Made by a program: the position numbers and the translations under genes
DNA from: Alistipes sp.
GTDB taxonomy: Bacteria; Bacteroidota; Bacteroidia; Bacteroidales; Rikenellaceae
Length of the DNA stretch: 16,459 nucleotides
Assembly: GCA_017631135.1 (NCBI GenBank)
Contig: JAGBTW010000016.1
Coordinates: 1 to 16,459, forward strand
Direction of reading: 5' to 3'
Shown here: positions 1 through 6,133 of the stretch, one piece after another
Layout of the letters: each line of letters opens with the position of its first letter
How positions within the stretch are numbered: the stretch's first letter is position 1
The notes under the pieces: model-generated
What the model was told of the DNA's origin: nothing
The model's database searches: none
Seen by the model: the letters and a program-made list of their open reading frames with translations, nothing else

Positions 1-99
1 GCACAGCAGGCGCAGGGTAACCCCAACGCAGGTCAGGGTGCCGAGCAGCAGGCGCAGCAACAGCAGCCCGAGGATGTAGAATTTGAGGAAGTAAAGTAG
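1..99 (+). CDS. dnaK: DnaK (Hsp70 chaperone), C-terminal end only
   Basis: The window opens inside a reading frame of 32 codons ending in TAG at 97-99. It encodes a Gln/Ala/Gly-rich tail that finishes in PEDVEFEEVK. An unstructured Q/A/G-rich stretch followed by an acidic (D)VEFEEVK-like terminus is typical of the extreme C-terminus of bacterial DnaK, the ATP-dependent Hsp70 chaperone that works with DnaJ and GrpE in the cytoplasm. The nucleotide-binding and substrate-binding domains lie upstream of the window. The call rests on this tail alone, so it is good but not certain. A structured 3' element with an embedded terminator follows the stop directly. Confidence 0.8.
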   Translation, partial: AQQAQGNPNAGQGAEQQAQQQQPEDVEFEEVK

Positions 100-226
100 C
101 GATTTTCGTGATAAGGGGTCATTCTCGGCCTCTTAATCAAAGCCACCACTGGGACGTACGCAAAGTACTACCCATCGGTGGCTTTTTCATGTCGAGACCA
201 AGCCTAACCCCTTCTGACGAAAATCG
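100..226. repeat. Stop-adjacent inverted-repeat element after dnaK (element 1)
   Basis: The element begins on the base after the dnaK stop. The left arm CGATTTTCGT (100-109) is a perfect complement of ACGAAAATCG (217-226). After a 3-base unpaired step, AAGGGGT (113-119) pairs with ACCCCTT (207-213). Inside, TCTCG (124-128) can pair with CGAGA (193-197), and the core is the terminator hairpin at 139-187. The inner AAGGGG/CCCCTT ends recur in the element at 11368-11495, but the outer arms there have a different, again self-complementary, sequence. Function is unknown. It may be an elaborate 3'-end structure, or a small mobile element sitting inside a host hairpin. Confidence 0.65.
139..187 (+). 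terminator. Rho-independent terminator downstream of dnaK
   Basis: AAAGCCACC (139-147) pairs with GGTGGCTTT (177-185), and the 3' side runs into five T's at 183-187. The apical part extends as TGGG/CCCA and then GTAC-GCAAA-GTAC. A strong stem with a T tract just past a gene end is the standard intrinsic terminator layout. The stem is nearly symmetric (AAA on the left), so it could work on both strands. Confidence 0.8.
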
Positions 227-301
227 GGTTTCACGCTAATGTTTTTTTGTCGAGCAATGTATTTGTAACCTTTTCCTGAAAAATCGGGTTTCACGCTAAT
301 G
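182..301. repeat. Degenerate 60-base tandem duplication
   Basis: Segments 182-241 and 242-301 align along their length. Both start with a T run and GTCGAG, pass a TAACC, and end in an identical 22 bases (220-241 and 280-301) whose shared part includes AAAATCGGGTTTCACG. The first copy contains the right arm of element 1, so the duplication copied the element's right end plus flank. No coding potential is seen. Confidence 0.65.
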
Positions 302-527
302 AGTGTAAATAGACCGTTGCTTGTGCCCCACTTTATTTATTCCGAAGCGCACCGTTGCGACGGTGTCGCAACCACTTTGCTACTCATTACTACTCATCAC
401 TACTCTTAAAACCGTGCGAGAAGGGATGGCATTGTCGGTCGTCCGCGACCTCGCTTAAGTCTCTTACGTCACTTAATTCCCTTATGTCTCAATTGTGATT
501 TCACTTTTCTTAATTCACCTTACGCAG
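302..527. other. Intergenic stretch with short hairpins and a 10-base tandem repeat
   Basis: No credible gene is seen here. GTTGCGAC (354-361) and GTCGCAAC (365-372) form a perfect 8-bp stem with a GGT loop. It overlaps an alternative stem, ACCGT (351-355) with ACGGT (360-364), so the two cannot form together. TACTCATTAC and TACTCATCAC at 381-400 are tandem, with a partial third copy from 401. GGTCG (437-441) pairs with CGACC (446-450). The remainder is T- and C-rich with no clear signal. Confidence 0.5.
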
Positions 528-553
528 TTTTGAGTTTTTTTTCGTACCTTTAC
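528..553 (+). promoter_or_regulatory. Weak candidate promoter for dapB
   Basis: TACCTTTA at 545-552 matches the Bacteroidota -7 box TAnnTTTG except in the last base, and follows a T tract. The only nearby -33-like TTTTG, at 528-532, is just 12 bases away, shorter than the usual spacing of about 19-21. It is plausible because a promoter is expected here, but the match is poor. Confidence 0.3.
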
Positions 554-562
554 CACGATTAT

Positions 563-584
563 AGCCATATCTCAAATATGGGCT
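563..584 (+). other. Leader hairpin upstream of dapB
   Basis: AGCCATAT (563-570) pairs with ATATGGGCT (576-584), leaving one bulged G and a five-base loop. It lies in the presumed dapB 5' leader, about 45 bases before the chosen start. No known riboswitch is recognised, and the stem could be coincidental. Confidence 0.4.
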
Positions 585-629
585 GTGTGTAACGTGTTAA
601 AGTGTAGTGAAAAACAAAACATTATAGTT

Positions 630-1340
630 ATGAAATGTGCAATTATAGGTCATGGTAAGATGGGTCGTGAGATTGAGCGCATACTTGCGGAGCGTGGTCA
701 CAGCGTGGTGCTTATCATAGACGAGGTAAATGCCGACGAGCTTACGGCAACGAACTTGCAGGGTGTGGATGTCTGCTTTGAGTTCACAACGCCAGCAACA
801 GCAACAGCGAATGTGCGCACGGTGCTTGATGCAGGTGGTAGGGTAGTGTGTGGCACGACTGGCTGGCTCGAGAATCTTGCGGAGATGAAGCAGAAGGCGG
901 CAACAAATGGCGGTGCGCTATTCTATGCCTCGAACTTCTCTATTGGCGTGAACATGATGTTCAAACTCAACAAGCGCCTCGCGGAGTTGATGAACAACTA
1001 TCCCGAGTATGATGTGCGCATCGAGGAGACGCATCACATGTGGAAGAAGGATGCCCCCAGTGGCACAGCCATTACACTTGCCGAGGGTATTATAGAAAAC
1101 CTCGAGCGCAAGAGCGAGTGGGTAAACAGCGCGCCCGAGTTGGCAGAGCAGCTCGAGATTGAGTCGTTCCGCGAGGGCATGGTGCCAGGTATACACACCA
1201 TCACCTACACCTCGGCAGATGACTTCCTGCAGCTCAACCACTCGATAGTAAACCGTCGTGCCTTGGCTATGGGTGCGGTGATTGCGGGCGAGTACTTGGC
1301 TAATAAGAGCGGTGTGCACACGATGGATGACTTGTTGTAG
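630..1340 (+). CDS. dapB: 4-hydroxy-tetrahydrodipicolinate reductase
   Basis: DapB reduces hydroxy-tetrahydrodipicolinate to tetrahydrodipicolinate with NAD(P)H in the cytoplasm, on the diaminopimelate/lysine pathway that feeds peptidoglycan. The 236-residue product has the N-terminal dinucleotide fold (IIGHGKMG, residues 5-12). CGTTGW (74-79) and the signature THHMWKKDAPSGTA (134-147) follow, with His135 and Lys139 at the positions of the E. coli catalytic His159 and Lys163. The C-terminus ends RRALAMGAVIAGEYL... as in the family. An in-frame ATG at 585 would add 15 residues (MCNVLKCSEKQNIIV) before the conserved beta strand. I chose the ATG at 630 because family members begin right at MKCAIIG-like sequence. 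lepB follows after 15 bases, so the two are likely co-transcribed. Confidence 0.95.
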   Translation: MKCAIIGHGKMGREIERILAERGHSVVLIIDEVNADELTATNLQGVDVCFEFTTPATATANVRTVLDAGGRVVCGTTGWLENLAEMKQKAATNGGALFYASNFSIGVNMMFKLNKRLAELMNNYPEYDVRIEETHHMWKKDAPSGTAITLAEGIIENLERKSEWVNSAPELAEQLEIESFREGMVPGIHTITYTSADDFLQLNHSIVNRRALAMGAVIAGEYLANKSGVHTMDDLL

Positions 1341-1355
1341 AGTAAACGATTGTAT

Positions 1356-2852
1356 ATGAATAAGATAAAGGATATATATGGCATGGTCAAGGGTTGGCTA
1401 ACAAACCGTTGGCTTGCCTTTGCGGTTGTGGCACTCATACTCTCGCTCTTTGCGGTGTGGTATGGCGCATGGTGGTCGCTCTTTGTGGTGCTACCCCTCA
1501 CTTTTGACTACTACATAACAAAGCGCATTGCGACGTTGCATAAGAGTCTTTCGGCGAAATATGCGTGGTGGCGCGTGGCGTGGGCTGTGTGGTGCGCGCT
1601 GGTGTTTGCACTTATTGTGGGCGTGCTTGTCTACATGCTTGTGTTCCGCTGGAATAGCGATGCTGTGGTGTTGTGGATTGTCGTGGCGTTAGTCTTTGGC
1701 TATGCCCTATGGAACGAGATTAAGGAGGAGACAAAGATTTACGCATGGCTATACAGCTGGGTGCATGCCATCATCTTTGCTACGGTTGTGGCAACGCTCG
1801 TGCAGTTGTATTGGTTCCAGATGTTCGTTATCCCCACAAGCTCTATGGAGAGTACACTCATGGCGGGTGATTACATCCTTGTGGACAAGGTGGCGTATGG
1901 TCCTCGCGTGCCCATGACCCCATTGTCATTCCCTTTTGTGCACAACACCATGCCCCTAAACGATACGAAGCCCTCGTTCTCGACAGCCTGGGAGCGCTCT
2001 TATCGTCGCCTTGCAGCAACAGACGATGTTAAGCGTGGCGATGTCGTTGTGTTCAACTATCCCGAGGGTGATACCGTGGTTTTGGAGATGCCCGCGGTGA
2101 GCTACTACGAGCTGTTGCGTTCACCCGAGCTTGGTGCAACCGAGGCAGAGCGTCGCAAGAGTATCTCGGAGCGTTTTACCGTCGTTGTGCGCCCCTTGGA
2201 CAAGAAGGAGAACTACATCAAGCGCTGTGTGGCTGTTGCGGGCGACTCGCTCGAGATTGTCGATGGCGTGGTCTACACCAATGGCATAAAGGAGAAGTAT
2301 GTGCCCAAGCGCCAGTACTCATATATAAATGGCAAGACGCGCAAGCCCATAAACCCCATGCTCGACTACGACGGTCAGCTTGCCCCCGCCCCAATTACGG
2401 ATGACGCTATTAAGAACTATGCGGCAGACGAGCCCATAAAGGCGGGTAACACCCCTGCGGGCTACCTCATACCCCACCTCAAGCGTGGTGAGTCAGCAAA
2501 GTGGAACCTCGATAACTTCGGACCTGTATGGGTGCCCAAGGCGGGTGACACGATAGAGCTCACACCCGAGAATATGGCTATGTATGGTCGTTGCATCGCG
2601 GTGTATGAGCAGCGCATCGTGGAGCAGAAAGATGGTAAGGTATATATCGATGGCGTGGAGTCTACCCACTATACATTCCTCATGGACTACTACTTCATGA
2701 TGGGTGACAACCGCCACGGCTCTCTCGACTCGCGTTTCTGGGGCTTTGTGCCCGAGGACCATATCGTTGGTCGTGCCTCGTATGTGTGGTTCTCGGTGGA
2801 CCCCGCGGGCGAGGGCGTGCGCTGGGAGCGCATATTCACAAAGATAGAGTAA
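1356..2852 (+). CDS. lepB: Signal peptidase I (S26 family)
   Basis: This inner-membrane serine protease removes signal peptides from secreted proteins. The 498-residue product starts with about five hydrophobic stretches within residues 1-155, many Trp-rich, and the catalytic part lies outside the membrane. The nucleophile is Ser163 in IPTSSMESTLMAGDYILVDK. The general-base Lys289 is in YIKRCVAVAGD, and the conserved MGDNRHGSLDSRFWG box is near residue 450. About 125 residues separate Ser and Lys, far more than the roughly 55 in E. coli; large insertions like this are usual in Bacteroidota LepB. A TTG two codons upstream (1350) is also in frame, but the ATG at 1356 is the more likely start. 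It lies between dapB and yigZ, probably in one transcript. Confidence 0.95.
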   Translation: MNKIKDIYGMVKGWLTNRWLAFAVVALILSLFAVWYGAWWSLFVVLPLTFDYYITKRIATLHKSLSAKYAWWRVAWAVWCALVFALIVGVLVYMLVFRWNSDAVVLWIVVALVFGYALWNEIKEETKIYAWLYSWVHAIIFATVVATLVQLYWFQMFVIPTSSMESTLMAGDYILVDKVAYGPRVPMTPLSFPFVHNTMPLNDTKPSFSTAWERSYRRLAATDDVKRGDVVVFNYPEGDTVVLEMPAVSYYELLRSPELGATEAERRKSISERFTVVVRPLDKKENYIKRCVAVAGDSLEIVDGVVYTNGIKEKYVPKRQYSYINGKTRKPINPMLDYDGQLAPAPITDDAIKNYAADEPIKAGNTPAGYLIPHLKRGESAKWNLDNFGPVWVPKAGDTIELTPENMAMYGRCIAVYEQRIVEQKDGKVYIDGVESTHYTFLMDYYFMMGDNRHGSLDSRFWGFVPEDHIVGRASYVWFSVDPAGEGVRWERIFTKIE

Positions 2853-2874
2853 CCTATAGAATACCCTATATACC

Positions 2875-3477
2875 GTGGCTTCAGATAGCTTCAAGACCAT
2901 TGCCCGCGCGGCAGAGACAACATATCGCCAGTTGAGCAGCAAGTTCTTGGTGTATGCCTACCCCGTGGAGACCGAGAACGAGATTAAGGAGCACCTCGAT
3001 GCCCTTCGCAAGAGGTGGTTCGATGCCACGCACCATTGCTATGCGTGGCGTTTAGGTCCTCATGGTGAGCAGTTTAGGGCAAACGACGATGGCGAGCCCT
3101 CCTCTACGGCTGGTAAGCCCATATTGGGTCAGTTGCTCTCGAACGAGGTGACAAATATCCTGGTTGTAGTGGTGCGCTACTTCGGTGGCACGAAGCTTGG
3201 TGTGCCAGGTCTTATTGCTGCATATAAGGAGTCTACGGCGCAGGTGTTGGCCGAGTGCGAGATAATCGAGAAGACGGTGGATGTGACGGTCGATGTGGAG
3301 TTCTCGTACTTTGTTATGAACGATATAATGCGCATTGTCAAGGAGTTGCAACCGCGTGTTGTGAGTCAGGAGTTTGATAACGCATGCAAGATGCGCCTCT
3401 TGGTGCGCGAGTCGGAGAGCGAACAGCTCATCGGCCGCCTCGGCAAGGTCGACGGCGCAACGGTAGAGGTAGTATAA
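2875..3477 (+). CDS. YigZ/IMPACT family protein (UPF0029)
   Basis: The 200-residue product has the IMPACT N-terminal domain with its signature RANDDGEPSSTAGKPIL at about residues 68-84. VVRYFGGTKLGVPGL follows at about 99-113, then a smaller C-terminal domain of the DUF1949 type (roughly 130-200). Bacterial YigZ proteins are cytoplasmic; their exact role is unsettled, with links to translation or proline peptides proposed for relatives. The start is GTG at 2875, 22 bases after the lepB stop, and no better in-frame ATG precedes the conserved part. The restriction cassette starts only 7 bases after its stop, so this gene marks the left edge of the insertion. Confidence 0.88.
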   Translation: MASDSFKTIARAAETTYRQLSSKFLVYAYPVETENEIKEHLDALRKRWFDATHHCYAWRLGPHGEQFRANDDGEPSSTAGKPILGQLLSNEVTNILVVVVRYFGGTKLGVPGLIAAYKESTAQVLAECEIIEKTVDVTVDVEFSYFVMNDIMRIVKELQPRVVSQEFDNACKMRLLVRESESEQLIGRLGKVDGATVEVV

Positions 3478-3484
3478 TACTTTT

Positions 3485-4393
3485 ATGAAAGAGATGGTAG
3501 CAAGACCTTTTGTTAAGTGGGTTGGTGGTAAAACCCAGTTGTTGGAAGAGATTAAAAAATCACTTCCAGAGGATTTGCATTTACGTGAAAATGTTACCTA
3601 TATTGAGCCTTTTGTTGGAGGTGGTGCGGTGTTATTTTGGATTTTGCAGTCATATCCTAATATAAAAAGAACTATTATTAATGATATAAATTCAGAACTC
3701 ATTTGTACTTATCGTGTTATACAAAAGAGAGTGAACGATTTGATAGAACATTTAGATAGCATACAAAAACAATACTTGTTGTTAGATGTAGAGGAACGTA
3801 AGAATTACTTCTTGGAGAAAAGAAGTCTATTTAATAGTAAGGCATGTTCCGATGTAGAAATGGCAGCATTGTTTATATTCTTAAATAGAACATGTTTTAA
3901 TGGTCTGTATCGTGTAAATTCCAAGGGTGAGTTTAATGTGCCTCATGGTAAATATTCAAACCCTAAAATATGTGATAAAGATAATCTATTAGCCGTGTCC
4001 AATCTGCTGCAGAATGTTGAAATACTCTGTGGAGATTTTTCTTTGACAGAGGCTTTTGCAGGGGAAAATGTTATTTACTATTTAGACCCACCATACAAAC
4101 CAATATCAGAAACTTCGTCGTTCACGGCGTATGCAAAGACTGGTTTTAATGATGATGAACAAATGAGACTTCGAGATTTTTGTATGCGTATAGCGGATAA
4201 AGGCTCGGTGTTTATTGCGAGTAACTCTGATCCAATTGAAGAGTCTGGAGTCTCATTTTTTGATTACATATATAACAAGTTTTATATTAAAAGAGTGTCG
4301 GCAACTAGATTCGTTAATGCAAATCCATGTAATCGCGGATGTGTATCTGAAATCATGATATCAAATATTGTAAATGCGTATGAAAGACTTTAA
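3485..4393 (+). CDS. Dam-like N6-adenine DNA methyltransferase (D12 class, GATC)
   Basis: This enzyme is predicted to transfer a methyl group from SAM to the adenine of GATC in double-stranded DNA, protecting the host from the neighbouring endonuclease. The 302-residue product begins with FVKWVGGKTQLL, the usual D12/Dam opening. SAM-binding motif I is YIEPFVGGG (39-47) and the catalytic DPPY is at 201-204. Motif I before DPPY is the alpha-class order of Dam, DpnM and M1.MboI. It starts 7 bases after yigZ and overlaps the endonuclease gene by 20 bases. GATC specificity is inferred from family and from the MboI-like partner, not shown directly. No dedicated promoter is visible, so expression may depend on the yigZ transcript. 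Confidence 0.92.
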   Translation: MKEMVARPFVKWVGGKTQLLEEIKKSLPEDLHLRENVTYIEPFVGGGAVLFWILQSYPNIKRTIINDINSELICTYRVIQKRVNDLIEHLDSIQKQYLLLDVEERKNYFLEKRSLFNSKACSDVEMAALFIFLNRTCFNGLYRVNSKGEFNVPHGKYSNPKICDKDNLLAVSNLLQNVEILCGDFSLTEAFAGENVIYYLDPPYKPISETSSFTAYAKTGFNDDEQMRLRDFCMRIADKGSVFIASNSDPIEESGVSFFDYIYNKFYIKRVSATRFVNANPCNRGCVSEIMISNIVNAYERL

Positions 4394-5204
4394 TTTGTTC
4401 ATGTCCCAATTAAGCGAAACTAATGTTACTTTAGAGTCTTTGACAGATTTTGAGAAGGTGTCGCGTAATGTTTCAAAAATAGCTATTAAACTAAATCAAT
4501 TAAACTATTTGTTGGGTAAGACTGATTTGAGACAAGCTATTACTGAATTATATGCAGAGAACCCTGCAACGTTTGAGGTGCTTGATATTTTAGTGGCGGT
4601 GCGTTCTACAGATAGCAAACAAGTCCTCAATGATAAATATAGTCCAGTGTTGATACAATCGTATTTTACAAATATCGATTCTATTTGTCAATATGTTGAG
4701 CGTACAGGATTGGCAGAGGTGTTTTCTTCAAAGAAAATCACCAATTTAGTAGATTATGTGTTTGGTGTTGAGGTAGGACTTGATACAAATGCTAGAAAGA
4801 ATCGTGGTGGAGGCATTATGGCATCTGCAGTAGCAAAGAAATTTGAAGATGCGGGTATTGCATTTGCTATGGAGGTAAATAGTACAGAGTTCCCAGAAAT
4901 AAAAGCTTTAGGCGCAGATCTGAAGCGTTTTGACTTTGTTATAAAAACACCACACAAAACATATCTTATTGAGACAAACTATTATAATGGAGGTGGCTCA
5001 AAATTGAACGAAACAGCAAGGTCATATTCAGATATTGCACCTAAAATTAACCAATATCCAAATTATGAGTTTGTGTGGATAACTGATGGTAGAGGATGGT
5101 ATTCTGCGAAAAATAAATTAGAGGAGGCTTATAATATAATCCCTAGGGTTTATAATTTAGTCTCTATTTCTGATTTCATTAGAGATATAAAGTTGGAGCA
5201 ATGA
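4374..5204 (+). CDS. Type II restriction endonuclease, DpnII/MboI family (GATC)
   Basis: The 276-residue product matches the DpnII/MboI endonuclease family, which cuts unmethylated GATC. The recognisable block is GLDTNARKNRGG (about 138-149), a basic-acidic strand with RFDFVI (Asp187), YLIETNYYNGGGSKLNETA (Glu200 in IETN) and a late WITDGRGWYS. Asp187 and Glu200 are likely metal-binding residues of a PD-(D/E)xK-like fold, though the usual Lys is not obvious. ATG at 4374 overlaps the upstream methylase by 20 bases; a second ATG at 4380 is equally possible. Its stop overlaps the next start as ATGA. Translational coupling after the first methylase would let protection come before cutting. Confidence 0.92.
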   Translation: MRMKDFNLFMSQLSETNVTLESLTDFEKVSRNVSKIAIKLNQLNYLLGKTDLRQAITELYAENPATFEVLDILVAVRSTDSKQVLNDKYSPVLIQSYFTNIDSICQYVERTGLAEVFSSKKITNLVDYVFGVEVGLDTNARKNRGGGIMASAVAKKFEDAGIAFAMEVNSTEFPEIKALGADLKRFDFVIKTPHKTYLIETNYYNGGGSKLNETARSYSDIAPKINQYPNYEFVWITDGRGWYSAKNKLEEAYNIIPRVYNLVSISDFIRDIKLEQ

Positions 5205-6085
5205 TAGTCCCATATTATCGTTCCATTGATAGACAATTCACACTCTTGAAAGGTGATTGTATCGAACTCTTAAATTCTTTTGAATTTAAGTTCGATATGA
5301 TTTTTGCTGATCCTCCATATCATTTATCAAATGGAGGTATATCCGTTCATAGTGGTAGAATGGTTTGTGTCAATAAGGGAGATTGGGATAGGTCGCATGG
5401 CTGTGATGCTGATTACATGTTTGACAAAGAGTGGTTGTTGGCATGTAAACGTAAATTACGAGAAGGTGGTACTATTTGGATAAGTGGAACATACCATAAT
5501 ATATTTTCAATTGCTCGCTGCCTTACGGAGTTGGGCTTTAAGGTTTTGAACTGCATAACTTGGGTGAAGACAAATCCTCCTCCCAATTTATCATGTCGCT
5601 ATTTTACTCACTCTGCAGAATATATATTGTGGGCTCGTAAAGATGCAAAGACTCCTCATTATTACAATTATGAGTTAATGAAGGATATTAACGGTGGTAC
5701 TCAAATGCGAGATGTTTGGAACTTGCCAGCAATAGCGAAGTGGGAAAAGTCATGTGGCAAGCATCCTACACAAAAACCTCTCAACTTGCTTTGTCGCATC
5801 ATTCAGGCTTCAACTAAACCTGGAGCGTGGGTATTGGATCCATTTGCGGGAAGTAGTACCACAGGTGTTGCTGCTAATCTTTTGGGTCGCCGTTTTCTTG
5901 GTATTGATCAAGAAGATGCTTATTTAGAAGTAAGCAAAGCTCGCAAAGAGGAGATTTTGGATGTAGTTAAGCAAAGAGAGTATATTGACAGATTGCAGAA
6001 ACAATCTAAAATATTAGGTAGTAACGTCTGTGGTAATATTTTATCGGACACAATGTCTCAATATTTTGTAGATTTGCCATTCTAA
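5201..6085 (+). CDS. Second DNA methyltransferase of the cassette (DpnA / M2.MboI-like)
   Basis: The 294-residue product is an N6/N4 DNA methylase with permuted motif order. ADPPYHLSNGG, with the catalytic DPPY at 37-40, comes first; HPTQKPLNLLCRII and the SAM-binding DPFAGSST (213-220) come late. This matches the second methylase of DpnII and MboI systems. In Streptococcus pneumoniae the DpnA homologue also methylates single-stranded DNA and protects incoming transforming DNA; whether that holds here is inference. The start ATG overlaps the endonuclease stop by 4 bases. The 3' end carries the -33 box of the likely uvrA promoter. Codon use is as AT-rich as in the two preceding genes. Confidence 0.9.
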   Translation: MIVPYYRSIDRQFTLLKGDCIELLNSFEFKFDMIFADPPYHLSNGGISVHSGRMVCVNKGDWDRSHGCDADYMFDKEWLLACKRKLREGGTIWISGTYHNIFSIARCLTELGFKVLNCITWVKTNPPPNLSCRYFTHSAEYILWARKDAKTPHYYNYELMKDINGGTQMRDVWNLPAIAKWEKSCGKHPTQKPLNLLCRIIQASTKPGAWVLDPFAGSSTTGVAANLLGRRFLGIDQEDAYLEVSKARKEEILDVVKQREYIDRLQKQSKILGSNVCGNILSDTMSQYFVDLPF

Positions 6086-6102
6086 ATATATCATTATATT
6101 TG
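6073..6102 (+). promoter_or_regulatory. Bacteroidota-type promoter for the uvrA operon
   Basis: TTTG at 6073-6076 is followed after 18 bases by TATATTTG at 6095-6102, a full match to the TAnnTTTG -7 box. Transcription would begin near 6109, about 25 bases before the uvrA start. The -33 box lies inside the last codons of the upstream methylase, so the promoter straddles the cassette edge. Confidence 0.65.
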
Positions 6103-6133
6103 CTGATTTACTGGTTTAAGTTTTTAAGTAACT

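Larger units (their letters stand above)
3485..6085 (+). other. AT-rich GATC restriction-modification cassette (MboI/DpnII type)
   Basis: Three overlapping genes encode a Dam-like methylase, a DpnII/MboI-type endonuclease and a second methylase, the same order as mboA-mboB-mboC of Moraxella bovis. Base use differs sharply from the flanks: one sampled row (3841-3900) is 32% GC, against 58% for a ftcD row (12001-12060). Codon choice also shifts to A/T endings. The join to yigZ is 7 bases and to uvrA 48 bases. I see no integrase, transposase, terminal repeats or direct repeats, so the mechanism of arrival is unknown. The cassette itself contains five GATC sites (4229, 4917, 5309, 5837, 5906). 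Confidence 0.85.

Noticed and set aside
381-409. CRISPR-like short repeats (TACTCATTAC series)
   Set aside because: Only two full copies of a 10-base tandem unit with no spacers; simple slippage repeat.
585-629. Upstream ATG start for dapB adding 15 residues
   Set aside because: The extra residues are not part of the DapB fold and ATG 630 begins exactly at the conserved first strand.
3478-6133. Terminal or direct repeats flanking the restriction cassette
   Set aside because: I compared both junctions and found only short A/T-rich similarity (ACTTT..GAAA), too weak to call target duplication or attachment sites.
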